A DNA stretch of 64,000 bases from Bacteroidales bacterium 52_46 (GTDB lineage: Bacteria; Bacteroidota; Bacteroidia; Bacteroidales; Muribaculaceae), in the NCBI GenBank assembly GCA_001915385.1, contig MNQK01000006.1:1-64000 (forward strand), written 5' to 3'. Every line of letters begins with the position of its first letter. Position 1 is the first letter of the stretch. The position numbers and the translations under genes were made by a program. Below the pieces are notes generated by a model. The model saw only the letters and a list, made by a program, of their open reading frames with translations, did no database searches and had not been told where the DNA came from. This document shows, piece by piece, positions 1-9,154 of the stretch.

Positions 1-369
1 CCATTTTGAATGAGCGAGATTAAACCAAGTTGGCATATCAATACCCATGGCAGCTCCCCCCTCTTTTCCATTCCGTTCCATGTACTCTCCTCGAATACTC
101 TGGAAATAGTGATGAGTTATAGGAATTGGAACTGAAGTTGTGTCCTTATAGTTATTATAAGGCATGAGACCATCACTGAATTTCCATTCATTGCAATGTG
201 GATACTTCTTCTTCCCATCTTCAGTTACATTGTTAAAATTAAACTGGAAATCCTTATAACGTCTTAGTATCAGATTATGCTGATCTGTGCCCAAAAGATA
301 ATCGGCAACTAAACTGCATATTTGGGAAAAGCCGTTATCGTCAAAATTATCAAGAAATTTTTGTTCCAT
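1..369 (-). CDS. Hypothetical protein, N-terminal part, cut by window edge
   Basis: The minus strand is open from an ATG at 367-369 to the left edge of the window, giving 123 codons without a stop. The protein begins MEQKFLDNFDDNG and is rich in aromatic and polar residues, with no signal peptide or membrane segment in the visible part. I do not recognise the family. Its start lies only about 30 bases from the left end of the insertion sequence at 399, so that element sits directly upstream of it and may have displaced its natural promoter. Codon pattern and continuous reading frame make it a probable real gene; function unknown. Confidence 0.6.
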   Translation of the reverse strand, partial: MEQKFLDNFDDNGFSQICSLVADYLLGTDQHNLILRRYKDFQFNFNNVTEDGKKKYPHCNEWKFSDGLMPYNNYKDTTSVPIPITHHYFQSIRGEYMERNGKEGGAAMGIDMPTWFNLAHSKW

Positions 370-398
370 TTTACTTATTAATTATCTGTGAATATTAT

Positions 399-2062
399 CC
401 TGACTTCGCCACTCAAAAAAGCACAATTTCATAATTGCCTAATGTACAGATTTTTGTAAATTTGTGTCACCCTAAAATGGGTGACACGCTGCAAAAATGT
501 ATATCAGGAGGAAGAAATATCCATCGGGCAATGTAGGAATCATAGTCATTGAAAAAATCAGCGGCAAAATGAAAGAACTTACCACAATCGGTATTGCCAA
601 ATCGGATGAAGAGGTTGAAGCTTTAGTCAAACGAGGTCAGGAATGGATCGACAGAGAGCAACAACGCAGACATCCGCGACTTGATCTGTTCGGCGAGGAG
701 AGGATAAGGTTCGAGCAGGAACGTATGAACGCCGAACGTCTATTGAACAGCATAACCAACATTGCCATTGACGGAGCAGACTTGATTCTTGACAAGGTAT
801 TTGACAATGTCGGGTTCAACCGTATCGAAGATGATATTCTCCGAAAACTTGTAAAGGCACGCCTGTCCTATCCCGCGAGCAAGTCTGCCACGGTGAATAT
901 CTGAAGAACCATTTTGACGATGACGTGAGTTTGTCGAAGATTTACCGCTATCTCGACAAACTAAGCGATAGTCAACACAGTATAGTCCAGGATATAAGTG
1001 TGGGACATACCCGGAAGATACTTGGCGGTCATATCTGAGTACTGTTCTACGACGTTACCACGCTTTATTTTGAGGCGGACTATGAGGACGAGTTACGTAA
1101 GACGGGGTTCTCCAAGGAGGGACGTCACAAGAATCCTCAGATAATATTGGGGCTTTTGGTAAGCATCGGCGGCTATCCGCTGGCATACTGCATCCATGAG
1201 GGCAACAAATACGAAGGGCATACGATGCTTCCGGTCGTGACTGAGTTTGTCCGCAGGTATAAACTGGAAGACTTTATCGTTGTGGCAGACTCCGGTCTTA
1301 TGAACTCCGATAATGTTGCCGAGCTAGAAGCCAATGGCTACAAATATATAATTGGAGCCAAAATCAAGGCAGAAAGCAAGAAAATCAAGGAATGGATACT
1401 GAGCCAGCCGAAAATCGACTGTCAGATGGTGGGATACGACAAGGGCGACGGCAAACGGCTGCTGGTGGGATATACCGACGACCGTGCCCGCAAGGATGCC
1501 TATAACCGCGAAAAAGGGTTACGCAGGCTTGAGAAGGCATACCGCAGAGGCACGCTCACCAAGGAAAACATCAACAAGCGCGGTTACAATAAATTCCTTA
1601 CAATGTAGGGCGATGTGAAGGTATCGATTGACTACGACAAACTTGAAACAGACGCAAAATGGGACGGACTGAAAGGATATCTCACGAATACCGACATACC
1701 GGCTTCACAGGTATATGCCGCATACCATAACCTATGGCATGTGGAGCAGGCATTCCGTATATCCAAGTCCAAAATCGAGATACGGCCAATGTTCCACTTC
1801 ACGCGACGGCGAATAGAAGCACACATCTGTATCTGCTTCGTCGCACTGAAGGTATATAAGGAACTGGAACGACTGCTGAAACTGGCCGGCATAAATATGA
1901 GTGTTGACAAAGTGCTGGCCCTTGCTCAGTCCATCGTTACGATACAGATAACTCTCCCTCAAAACAAGCAAACTATCTCACGGACTATGCTCATGAAACG
2001 GCATCAATGCATCGCACCTCTCTTCTCTGATGATTTTTGGGTGACACGTTGACGAAGTCAGG
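399..2062 (+). mobile_element. Decayed insertion sequence, IS1634-like
   Basis: A transposase pseudogene is enclosed by short imperfect terminal inverted repeats: CCTGACTTCGCCA at 399-411 and its complement TGACGAAGTCAGG at 2050-2062 (12 of 13 positions match). A second motif, GTGTCACCC, occurs just inside both ends: at 464-472, where it also forms a palindrome with 479-487, and inverted at 2039-2047. I could not find a convincing target-site duplication. The genes on either side do not join up across the element, suggesting a deletion or rearrangement next to it. The family assignment rests on the style of the encoded transposase (see the pseudogene entry) and is an inference. Confidence 0.7.
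497..2052 (+). pseudogene. IS1634/IS4-superfamily DDE transposase, three lesions
   Basis: Three pieces read as one transposase. The first (from the ATG at 497) runs to a stop at 902-904 caused by a one-base shift near 890-897; in the other frame the protein continues through YLKNHFDDDVSLSKIY. That frame then meets an in-frame TGA at 1036-1038 within HI*VLFYDVTTLYFE, the first catalytic Asp region. It continues through VVADSGLMN (second Asp region) to a TAG at 1606-1608. The last piece carries YHNLWHVEQAFRISKS, resembling the YREK/E region, and ends at 2052. With one frameshift and two nonsense changes the element should be unable to move itself. The overall length of about 515 codons fits the family. 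Confidence 0.8.
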
Positions 2063-2766
2063 AAAATGTTGAATATATTTCACCGAACGCCTTCGATTTT
2101 ACAGAATCCCTAACTTCTATTTTAGTTCATAAGGATAACACCAAATTTAAATCCTTATATGGAATCCTTTTCGAAGGAGATATTATTTACAGAATACCTG
2201 AGGCATATAACTGTATTGGAACAACAACTAAACGGACAAATATGATAATTGCTGAAGCTCTAAACAAATGCTCAGCAATCGGAGAAGGAGCGTTTAGAAA
2301 CACAAACATTCAGTATCTTAATATTCCAAGAAACATAAACGGCATTTTTTACAAGGCTTTTGAATGTTGCTTTCACTTAAAAGAAATACATTTCCAAGAT
2401 GGAGTGAACATTAAATATCTCGGCTGGGGGACATTTGCAAATTGCATAAGTTTAAAGCAAGTTATAATCCCTAATAGTGTAGGTATTATAGGGCATCACG
2501 CATTCGCAAATTGCTCTGATCTGCAAGTCGTATATATTCCTGCAAGTGTTTGGAGAATTAAAAATGATGCATTTGAAAAATGTGAAAATTTGAGAGCGAT
2601 TATTTTTGTACCATCGAAAGGGAAAATCAGACATCTTGAAAAAGGCTCCCAATGGATAAGAACAGGTGCTAACTGTAGAATATTAGTTCCTTCATCAGAA
2701 ATAGATTATTTTAAACGGATCTTCTCTGATATTACGAACAAAATATCATCCCACAGCATCTTATAG
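2053..2766 (+). pseudogene. BspA-type leucine-rich-repeat protein, 5' end lost to IS insertion
   Basis: The frame is open from directly after the transposase stop, through the IS right end, to the stop at 2764-2766. It reads VEYISPNAFDF, then repeats of the form AIGEGAFRNTNIQYLNIP, YLGWGTFANCISLKQVIIP and IIGHHAFANCSDLQVVYIP. These are the 23-residue units of BspA/TpLRR (LRR_5) surface proteins. The first internal ATG is at 2242, but repeat sequence exists upstream of it, so the gene has lost its start rather than beginning there. The missing 5' part is not on the other side of the IS. Any product would lack a signal peptide. Usually such proteins are secreted adhesins. Confidence 0.75.
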
Positions 2767-3652
2767 CAGACTAATATGAAATTATTATACTATCTGCTAT
2801 TGAATAAATCATAGATTTGAAGTAAACGACAAGCCTATTGCTAAGGTTTATATTTTGTATTAAGTTGTTTCATGTTGATTACTTGCCAGAGCAAGTCTGA
2901 GATGTTTTGCAGTCGTGGATGTTGTTATTGAGGAATGAAGTTCTTTTAAGCGGCTGTCATAGTTCTAACGCAACATAGTGCAATCGTTACGCAAAGTAAC
3001 GCAAAATGCAGAAAGCGCAAATCATTTCTCCCATAAGGCATGTTTCAAAGATAAAAGCGATATATGAGCGCCAGATGTGATGACACCATAAAGCATTCTA
3101 TGGAGGACAACGAATAAAATATTGTTGGGCAATGTTGGGAAACTTTATGGAGATGTCGGGAAGAACCTGACGGATTAAAATCTTTCCGTTCCAAAGCCTT
3201 GTTTCAATGTCAAGAGATGACACCGAGGGTGGCAATCGCCGGAAATCAGTCGGCAATCGTAGGTACTTTGAAAAATGCCGTATTCTTTAGTAAATGCTAA
3301 TGGATCATGCTGTCATACGATGTATACTCAATATCAAAATAGAAGCCATTAGGATTCACGTAAAATAGTAGGCTCTTTTAATGATAATATCAGAAGAAGT
3401 TTGTAGATGGGTGCAACAACTTTTTGGGGTGGGAATTTGTTGTAGTGGTATGGAGACGATTAAAATACATGTGTCGCATTGCGGGGAGGTTCATACTTCG
3501 CCTTATCTGCCATTTGATACCAATAATGCGGGGATGCTGAAAGTGGATAAACCTGTGTTTACCGAATAAAAAAGTTATCATTTCAGTCAAAACAGACTGC
3601 AATGATAACACGAATCCGTGGCGCATAGTAAAAAATCAGCCGGTTGGAGATT
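2767..3652. other. Gene-free stretch between LRR remnant and the minus-strand island
   Basis: About 0.9 kb with no credible gene. The best open frame is 62 codons at 3381-3569 on the plus strand; it has no recognisable domain and is not counted. Composition is mixed and it looks like decayed DNA at the edge of an accessory region. The only clear structure is the hairpin at 3575-3610. Confidence 0.5.
3575..3610 (-). terminator. Hairpin at the end of the minus-strand island
   Basis: Arms 3575-3589 (GTTATCATTTCAGTC) and 3596-3610 pair with 14 of 15 positions around a six-base loop. It lies about 40 bases beyond the stop of the last minus-strand gene (3653), and on that strand the stem is followed by TTTTTT-like sequence. 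It is well placed to end transcription of the island. Confidence 0.6.
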
Positions 3653-4405
3653 TTAATCTGTGATAATTGGGAAATTGAGAAAATCTATTTCGAGGCTATC
3701 GGCTTTGTGCTGCCAGACTTTATTATCAGGTTCGATACGGCGCATTTCGGAGACGGCCTCGGGATAATTTAGTAAGGCGGCGTGACGCATGACTTCAATT
3801 GCTTTCGCACGGTTTGGTTCTGTGCCGATACCGGCGGAGTAACACATGGCAAGATGCCAGCCTGCGCTTGGCGCACCTAATCTGTAAGCTATCGACAGAT
3901 ATTTGAACGCATCATCCCCCTTGCCTTGATTCAAGCAAGCCGATCCACAGAAAAGCGCTGCCCGGGCGTTCCCTTCATCCGCGGCTTTAGACAGGTAAAC
4001 AATGGCGTTAGCTTCATCTTCATAATACATCCGCAAACCCTTTGTAGCAAATGCCACGGGGTCATTCATTGCAATACCTTTTTCAAGCCAATATTCCAAT
4101 CTATCGGAATACAGTCTTGTCATATCGGCTTTTTTTTTATTTTCGAGTTTGAGGCTGTCAAACTTTTCCGCAGTCCATTCAGTGCCATCAACTCTGATGA
4201 CTTCTTTCACCACAACATAAGCAGATGAATTTTTATCATAGAACTCTATCAGCCGGTGCATAGCCGCTGTGTCTCCCTGCCCGGCAAGAATTTCCAATCT
4301 GACAAGTTTATCATCGCCAGCACTTACTTTTTCGTCTCTCTCAGCGTATATAGCCACTGATACAATAGTGGCTATGGCAATCATTGTAATAATAATCTTC
4401 TTCAT
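3653..4405 (-). CDS. Secreted Sel1-repeat (TPR-like) protein
   Basis: A 250-residue protein with a hydrophobic N-terminus (MKKIIITMIAIATIVSVAIYA) that looks like a signal peptide or single anchor. From about residue 115 on it contains Sel1-like alpha/alpha repeats, seen as AIVYLSKAADEGNARAALFCGSACL, then AFKYLSIAYRLGAPSAGWHLAMCYSAG, then AIEVMRHAALLNYPEA. Sel1 repeats bind partner proteins and are common in envelope signalling. The start overlaps the end of the upstream gene by four bases (ATGA), so the two are translationally coupled. It is the last gene of the minus-strand island. Specific partner unknown. Confidence 0.75.
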   Translation of the reverse strand: MKKIIITMIAIATIVSVAIYAERDEKVSAGDDKLVRLEILAGQGDTAAMHRLIEFYDKNSSAYVVVKEVIRVDGTEWTAEKFDSLKLENKKKADMTRLYSDRLEYWLEKGIAMNDPVAFATKGLRMYYEDEANAIVYLSKAADEGNARAALFCGSACLNQGKGDDAFKYLSIAYRLGAPSAGWHLAMCYSAGIGTEPNRAKAIEVMRHAALLNYPEAVSEMRRIEPDNKVWQHKADSLEIDFLNFPIITD

Positions 4406-5193
4406 GCTGTCTGTCCTTTAATATCAGATGTTTTGCCGGATTTAGTGTTGATGCAGGAAATGAAATCTTTCACTCCAAAGTATACGGCCAGTGAGCCATA
4501 CAGGAAATACATTCCCGCAACAGCACCTGTTTCTATAGATGCTTGAGAAAGCATGACCAGGACACTGAAAATGATATTGAGCAATCCAGGCAGTAAGGCA
4601 ATGGCGGCGATTATAAATGAAAAAATTTTGAACACTTTGAAATATTTTGGTTTCGGAGGTATCATATCTTGGTATGAAACGCCTTTACGCGCATCGCAAT
4701 ATGAAGCATAGTCAAGTTCGTATGTATCAATGGCAATCTCCATGCATTGCTCAGGTGTCGGATTGGATTTGAGTTTTGAATTGGCACGCAAGAGTGACAG
4801 GCTGTAAGATAATGCCCCAAATGTAAAAAATCCGAAAACAATTAAAGCAATCCAATCATTTACTCCGGTTTTGAATATGGCGAGTGCGATAACTACTGTT
4901 GTGATAACGAAGTAAATTGCCATTATGGTCTCTATGTTGGATTCCCGTACAAGCCGCTTCTTAAAAGATGTAACATTTCCGGTATAAACATCCTCAAGTA
5001 TCGGCGCTATCTGCGCGGCTCTTTCATAAGTCAGAGTGCCGGGCATTATGCGGTTGAGAAGCCACGACAGTACCCAGACAATTGCAAGCGCGACGATAAA
5101 CGCATTGTTGTCGATAAAGCTATTGTTGAACAGCCCAAGAATTGGATATATCAGCATCCAAATGACAAAGTAGAAACTTGTTTTCATAGTCAT
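4402..5193 (-). CDS. Polytopic inner-membrane protein of unknown function
   Basis: 263 residues with two pairs of hydrophobic helices: about residues 5-45 (two segments), 90-130 (two segments) and 190-245 (two segments). They are separated by charged loops, including a cytosolic-looking loop with NPTPEQCMEIAIDTYELDYASYC. I do not recognise the family. The gene begins one base after the end of the upstream YbjN-like gene and overlaps the downstream Sel1 gene by four bases, so all three are probably made together and may act as one membrane assembly. A second Met at residue 3 is an equally possible start. Confidence 0.7.
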   Translation of the reverse strand: MTMKTSFYFVIWMLIYPILGLFNNSFIDNNAFIVALAIVWVLSWLLNRIMPGTLTYERAAQIAPILEDVYTGNVTSFKKRLVRESNIETIMAIYFVITTVVIALAIFKTGVNDWIALIVFGFFTFGALSYSLSLLRANSKLKSNPTPEQCMEIAIDTYELDYASYCDARKGVSYQDMIPPKPKYFKVFKIFSFIIAAIALLPGLLNIIFSVLVMLSQASIETGAVAGMYFLYGSLAVYFGVKDFISCINTKSGKTSDIKGQTA

Positions 5194-5946
5194 TTATTCT
5201 TTAGAATTTGTATTGGTTGTGAAGCCGATAGGACGACGGTTCTTTTGGGCTTCCATTTGTTTGGCATTTATTTGTTGGAAATTACTGCGGACCTCTTCCT
5301 TGGCATCAAAAAATGAGTCAAGAACAGCCTTGACAAAAAGCTCGTTGTCAGGACAGGCAGGATGAAGCATGATGTCGCGGCGGCTGTGAAATCCGATTAT
5401 TCCTTCATCATTGGGTGCCGTAAAAACTACAGTCGGCCCGAAATTGAAGTTGGCAGCATTGACAGCCTCACGTATTTTCGACATATCGGGATCATCGGCC
5501 TTTATGCCGGCCCACATCGGATCCCATACCCGTGCATACATTCCACCAAACTCCATGTGGAAGTTTTCTCCCTGATATGATACGGAAAGTGTTCCGTCTT
5601 CATTCTTTGTCGGCTGACAACCGAGATTGCTCAAGGTCCTGAACATAAGGCCGAGGGTATCGGGATTGTTTTCTTGTTCCTCTTTCATCGAATCTTCTAT
5701 ATGTTTATGCATTTGTTCCGCTGATTTTCGTGAAGTTTCATAGATAGAGTTCACGGCATCGTCATATTGACGATTATCATTATCACCCACCGGCTCTATG
5801 CGTCCTTTTTTCACTTCTTTAAGTTTCATAAGACGCTGTATTACTATGGCGGAGACTATGACGGTGGCAATTATTGAAAATCCCATCCAATAAGGTTTTA
5901 ATATTTGAGCGAATTCTGTTACTATAAAATACTTAATGACTAACAT
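5194..5946 (-). CDS. Membrane-anchored YbjN/type III chaperone-fold protein
   Basis: 250 residues. One membrane segment lies at about residues 18-38 (MGFSIIATVIVSAIVIQRLM). It is followed by a charged linker and a soluble domain from about residue 100 to 225. The soluble part (TLSNLGCQPTKNEDGTLSVSYQG, then NFNFGPTVVFTAPND, then HSRRDIML) has the alternating pattern of the YbjN / type III secretion chaperone-like fold, a small alpha/beta domain that often mediates protein contacts. The family call is by resemblance only. It directly precedes the polytopic membrane protein with no gap. Confidence 0.55.
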   Translation of the reverse strand: MLVIKYFIVTEFAQILKPYWMGFSIIATVIVSAIVIQRLMKLKEVKKGRIEPVGDNDNRQYDDAVNSIYETSRKSAEQMHKHIEDSMKEEQENNPDTLGLMFRTLSNLGCQPTKNEDGTLSVSYQGENFHMEFGGMYARVWDPMWAGIKADDPDMSKIREAVNAANFNFGPTVVFTAPNDEGIIGFHSRRDIMLHPACPDNELFVKAVLDSFFDAKEEVRSNFQQINAKQMEAQKNRRPIGFTTNTNSKE

Positions 5947-5961
5947 CAGGAATAGCGATTA

Positions 5962-6339
5962 TCAGTATCTTGCTTCAGCAAGTTGCCATTGTCCATCAAA
6001 ATTTATGAGATAATAATCCTTACCATTATAATTGGCACAAGGGCGATCGCTTATAGAAAACTCCACATGCTGGTTAGTGAGATAGAAGTTATGGAATCGT
6101 TCACTTCCACCACGATTTGTCAATCTAATCGGTCCCTGATAGTTTGCCTGCCATGTCTTTGTCCCGGCATTAGTGTTTTTCACCTGAATCCCATAGTGCG
6201 TTATTTTAATGGGATTGTTGATGACATGGTATCTTCCGTCCTCTACTATATAACGGCAAATATAATCGCCGTAAGGCTCTCGGGCTTTAGCTGAAACCAC
6301 TCCGATGAGGAGCATGAAGATTAGAATAATCTTTTTCAT
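5962..6339 (-). CDS. Small secreted protein, unknown
   Basis: 125 residues with a clear signal peptide (MKKIILIFMLLIGVVSAKA, cleavage predicted after AKA). The mature part of about 105 residues is rich in Tyr, Asn and Gly (GDYICRYIVEDGRYHVINNP, NYNGKDYYLINFDGQWQLA) and looks like an all-beta domain. No family recognised. It lies 16 bases upstream of the YbjN-like gene on the same strand and is probably cotranscribed. It is probably periplasmic or surface located. Confidence 0.65.
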   Translation of the reverse strand: MKKIILIFMLLIGVVSAKAREPYGDYICRYIVEDGRYHVINNPIKITHYGIQVKNTNAGTKTWQANYQGPIRLTNRGGSERFHNFYLTNQHVEFSISDRPCANYNGKDYYLINFDGQWQLAEARY

Positions 6340-6446
6340 TTTAAGAATTTGTTTATTTGTTACATAAGGTAATCCCGAAAGTCAAAAAAAGTAAATGCGA
6401 CAATTGAAAAATTTGCCGCATTTACGGCTAAATAGTATGTATCGGA

Positions 6447-7268
6447 TTAAGAATCAAACGAATCCCGTTCTTTCTTGTAAGAGGCATACACATTTTTCAT
6501 TTCATCATCGTCGCAGGCTCCCATGAGCTTGTCAAAGTTGCATCGTGCGTTCATCGACCCGCGAGACATTACTGATGCCCGTACGAGTTCTGCCGTTTTA
6601 TAACCGGTTCTGAATGGTACGCTGACACCATTGGTCATAGCGGACAGTTCCTTAAACCACTGCTCGCCGGTAATTGTCACCGTATCAACCTTGATTTTCA
6701 TATCTGCTGCTTTGCGAGCTTCCACCCGCCAGTCAATCTGGTTGCCGATAACAAAATCCTGATAGGTATAACCGAGTTCGTGGGGTACAGCATCAGCAAT
6801 CAGAAGAATAGAGCGTGTGGAGTTTTCTCGCCATTGCGTTTCCTCAACAATCTTTCGGAGAACCAGTTCATAGAACTCAGGGCCATCTCCGCCGGACGTG
6901 TCTTTTGAATTGAGGACGAACTTGATGAGTTCGTTTTCATTGGAGGTTGGCTGTATGCTTTGGTACGCGTCTCCAAAACTCTGCGCATTATCCATGTCGC
7001 AGTAATCCCCGAATGCAACGATGCCGAGACGTAAATCATCATTATCCTTGAATAGCTGGGGAACCAACTCCGACACCTCTTTGCGTACCGCACCGATGTA
7101 TTGTGCCATGGACCCTGTGGTATCGAAGGCAATGACCATGTCAAGTTTACCGACGTTTTTGGGAACCACATCCTCAAGAGCATTATCTTTCCGGGCTGTT
7201 GATTCTGTCTTTTCTGTGGAGGATTCCACCACAATTACAGTCTTTTTCTTTTTACTAAATAGTCCCAT
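6447..7268 (-). CDS. Cytosolic von Willebrand factor A domain protein
   Basis: 273 residues. After a basic N-terminus (MGLFSKKKKT) comes a VWA domain from about residue 42. Its metal-ion-dependent adhesion site is visible as FDTTGSM (Asp49, Thr51 and Ser53), with a further acidic site at SGGDGPEFYE. No signal peptide is present, so it acts in the cytosol. VWA proteins of this type act as metal-dependent scaffolds for partner proteins, for example in stress, tellurite-type and conflict systems. The closing part (MSRGSMNARCNFDKLMGAC) is outside the fold. It sits mid-island on the same strand as the CHAT/caspase module; a role as an adaptor is an inference. Confidence 0.8.
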   Translation of the reverse strand: MGLFSKKKKTVIVVESSTEKTESTARKDNALEDVVPKNVGKLDMVIAFDTTGSMAQYIGAVRKEVSELVPQLFKDNDDLRLGIVAFGDYCDMDNAQSFGDAYQSIQPTSNENELIKFVLNSKDTSGGDGPEFYELVLRKIVEETQWRENSTRSILLIADAVPHELGYTYQDFVIGNQIDWRVEARKAADMKIKVDTVTITGEQWFKELSAMTNGVSVPFRTGYKTAELVRASVMSRGSMNARCNFDKLMGACDDDEMKNVYASYKKERDSFDS

Positions 7269-7337
7269 TGTTATTGTGATTTTTTATATTAATTATAATT
7301 TGTTGACGCTTGGCGCATTATCCGAGTTGTTAGAGAG

Positions 7338-7387
7338 TGTCTCATGACAAAAGTTTCGACTCAGTGTTTAACTTTTGTTATGAGACA
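7338..7387 (-). terminator. 18-bp stem hairpin at the 3' end of the toroid gene
   Basis: Arms 7338-7355 (TGTCTCATGACAAAAGTT) and 7370-7387 pair at 17 of 18 positions around a 14-base loop. The stop codon of the upstream gene lies inside the distal arm. No long T-run follows, so it may be an mRNA-stabilising or processing hairpin rather than a full terminator. Confidence 0.5.
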
Positions 7388-8636
7388 TCATCTTAAAATT
7401 TACCATCGTCCGCATGGCTAACGTTATGGCTTCACCAGTCAACATTATTTCAGCCAGTCGATAGTGTTGGCATTTTCTACCTAAAACATTACCTCCGGCA
7501 AGAGAAGCAGTGTTCAACAATCTTTGCCTTAGTTCCCAATCACCTAAATAGGTGGCGGCACCGATGGCAAATGCTGTTCCTGACGGGCTGATTCCATATA
7601 CGACCGGTCCGGCATCAATATCAAATGTGAGCATTGGCGTTCTGTTCAAGTATTCCCACACTGCTGCATATTTGCCAAATGAGATAATGAGATTATCTTT
7701 TAGCTTTTGCAATTGTTCCTCTCCAAATCGCTTATCAAGTAAAGCGAGTCCGGTTGTATTCAGCCCAGAATATGCTCCACTTGTCCTTTCTTTTTTCAAG
7801 TTGCGGAAAATTGTAGAAGCCAATAGTCCCGTTTTAGGTTCTATATGTCTTGTACCGAGATTATAAAGCCATTTAGCAATTGTTGCCTGATATGTCTCTC
7901 CACAAATGGCGTCATAATCTTTTAGAGCTAATCCGGCAAACATCATATCTGGCAAGAAGATGACTCCATTGGGGAACGATGGCAAATTGAGGTCATGGGA
8001 AGCAAGCATTCTACGATTCAGCGTATCACAAAGTTTTTTATGCAGATCATTATACCGGCCATCACCACCGACAAGCCGATAATTGCCAATCATCCATGCA
8101 AGGATGCTAAGATATGTCATGTGACTTTTTTCTCCGTCCAATGTTTCCATGGCATCTTCTTTCCACCACATAGTATCATAAAAACGCATGACGGGAGTGT
8201 TGGTCTGGTCAATTAAGTGAACGACCTTTTCGAGATAACTATCCTTAAGTTCGGGATACAATCTAATTAAATTGCATAATGCACAGGCTGTCATTGAACA
8301 AGCATATATTGCCCATTGTCCTTGGTATTGACGCCCAATTACTTCAGGCATTTTTGCAATAAGCTCATCAGGATTGCTTACAATGACCTCTTTACATAAC
8401 CATGTGGCTCGTCTAAGAAGTTCACTCTTTTCGTTCTTCGATGCAAAAGGATACTCGTATCGCATTTTTTGATTATCCCTGTTTGACCAGCATACCATAT
8501 TTTTCCCCTTTACTACGGAGAGGGTGTGAATTGCTGTCGGAATGTATTTCCAATGGTTCAGACATAATTTTATACATTTTCGGAGCATTTCAGACCGATA
8601 ATTGGTTCGAGATTTATATTTTCGATATTTTTTCAT
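7368..8636 (-). CDS. Alpha/alpha-toroid protein, possibly linalool dehydratase/isomerase-like
   Basis: 422 residues, no signal peptide. The sequence consists of repeated helical hairpins with Trp- and Tyr-rich turns (YQGQWAIYACSMTACALCN, WWKEDAMETLDGEKSHMTYL, NLPSFPNGVIFLPDMMFAG, LTFDIDAGPVVYGISPSGTA). This is the signature of an (alpha/alpha)6 barrel as in six-hairpin glycosidases and the linalool dehydratase/isomerase-like family. The last motif resembles a conserved active-site stretch of the latter, but I cannot name a substrate. The N-terminus is very basic. It lies between the VWA gene and two small genes on the same strand; its relevance to them is unclear. Confidence 0.6.
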   Translation of the reverse strand: MKKYRKYKSRTNYRSEMLRKCIKLCLNHWKYIPTAIHTLSVVKGKNMVCWSNRDNQKMRYEYPFASKNEKSELLRRATWLCKEVIVSNPDELIAKMPEVIGRQYQGQWAIYACSMTACALCNLIRLYPELKDSYLEKVVHLIDQTNTPVMRFYDTMWWKEDAMETLDGEKSHMTYLSILAWMIGNYRLVGGDGRYNDLHKKLCDTLNRRMLASHDLNLPSFPNGVIFLPDMMFAGLALKDYDAICGETYQATIAKWLYNLGTRHIEPKTGLLASTIFRNLKKERTSGAYSGLNTTGLALLDKRFGEEQLQKLKDNLIISFGKYAAVWEYLNRTPMLTFDIDAGPVVYGISPSGTAFAIGAATYLGDWELRQRLLNTASLAGGNVLGRKCQHYRLAEIMLTGEAITLAMRTMVNFKMMSHNKS

Positions 8637-8707
8637 TGAAATACAGTATTTTTAGTGCGGGTGATAATTAGTTTCTTGTCAGAACAGCATCTTCCGGAGA
8701 AACTTCA

Positions 8708-9154
8708 TTATAACTGCGATTCGATTGCATGAATTACAGATTCAAGAATCTTGGGGTACATCCGGGTTACTTGAACGGCTGAAACACCACACGCATTTAC
8801 AAGGTAGCTGAAGGCATCGAGGTGAAGGAGATACTCCTTAGTAGTCAGGCTGACGGAGCGAGCCTTATGTTCCAAAACCGATGCCATAAGTCCGGCTATA
8901 AATGCCTCGTGCATTGAAGAATTGTCATAAGCTTTATTGGCAAAGTCAAGTTGTAGTTTGCAATCCTTCACGAAATCTTCAAGTGGTTCACCATTAAGAG
9001 CGGCAAGGAGCTCTACGTCGCCGGAAAGCAGCTCCATCGGACAGAAGCGGCTTGTGGCTATTATACCGTCTGAATATGGGACTTCAAGCGTTATCGACCT
9101 ACCCTCACCCAGAATCGGCGCATTGAAATTTAACTTAATCGTTTCCATTATCAT
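8708..9154 (-). CDS. Hypothetical protein coupled to zinc-ribbon gene
   Basis: A longer frame opens at 9220, but its first 22 residues overlap the upstream gene. The likely start is the ATG at 9154, which overlaps that gene's stop as TAATG (reading MIMETIKLNFNAPIL); an ATG two codons on is also possible. The resulting 148-residue protein is acidic and mainly helical. It carries two Met-rich segments (SSMHEAFIAGLMASVLEHKA) and a C-terminus with YPKILESVIHAIESQL. No family recognised. The stop/start overlap argues that it works with the zinc-ribbon protein. Confidence 0.6.
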   Translation of the reverse strand: MIMETIKLNFNAPILGEGRSITLEVPYSDGIIATSRFCPMELLSGDVELLAALNGEPLEDFVKDCKLQLDFANKAYDNSSMHEAFIAGLMASVLEHKARSVSLTTKEYLLHLDAFSYLVNACGVSAVQVTRMYPKILESVIHAIESQL

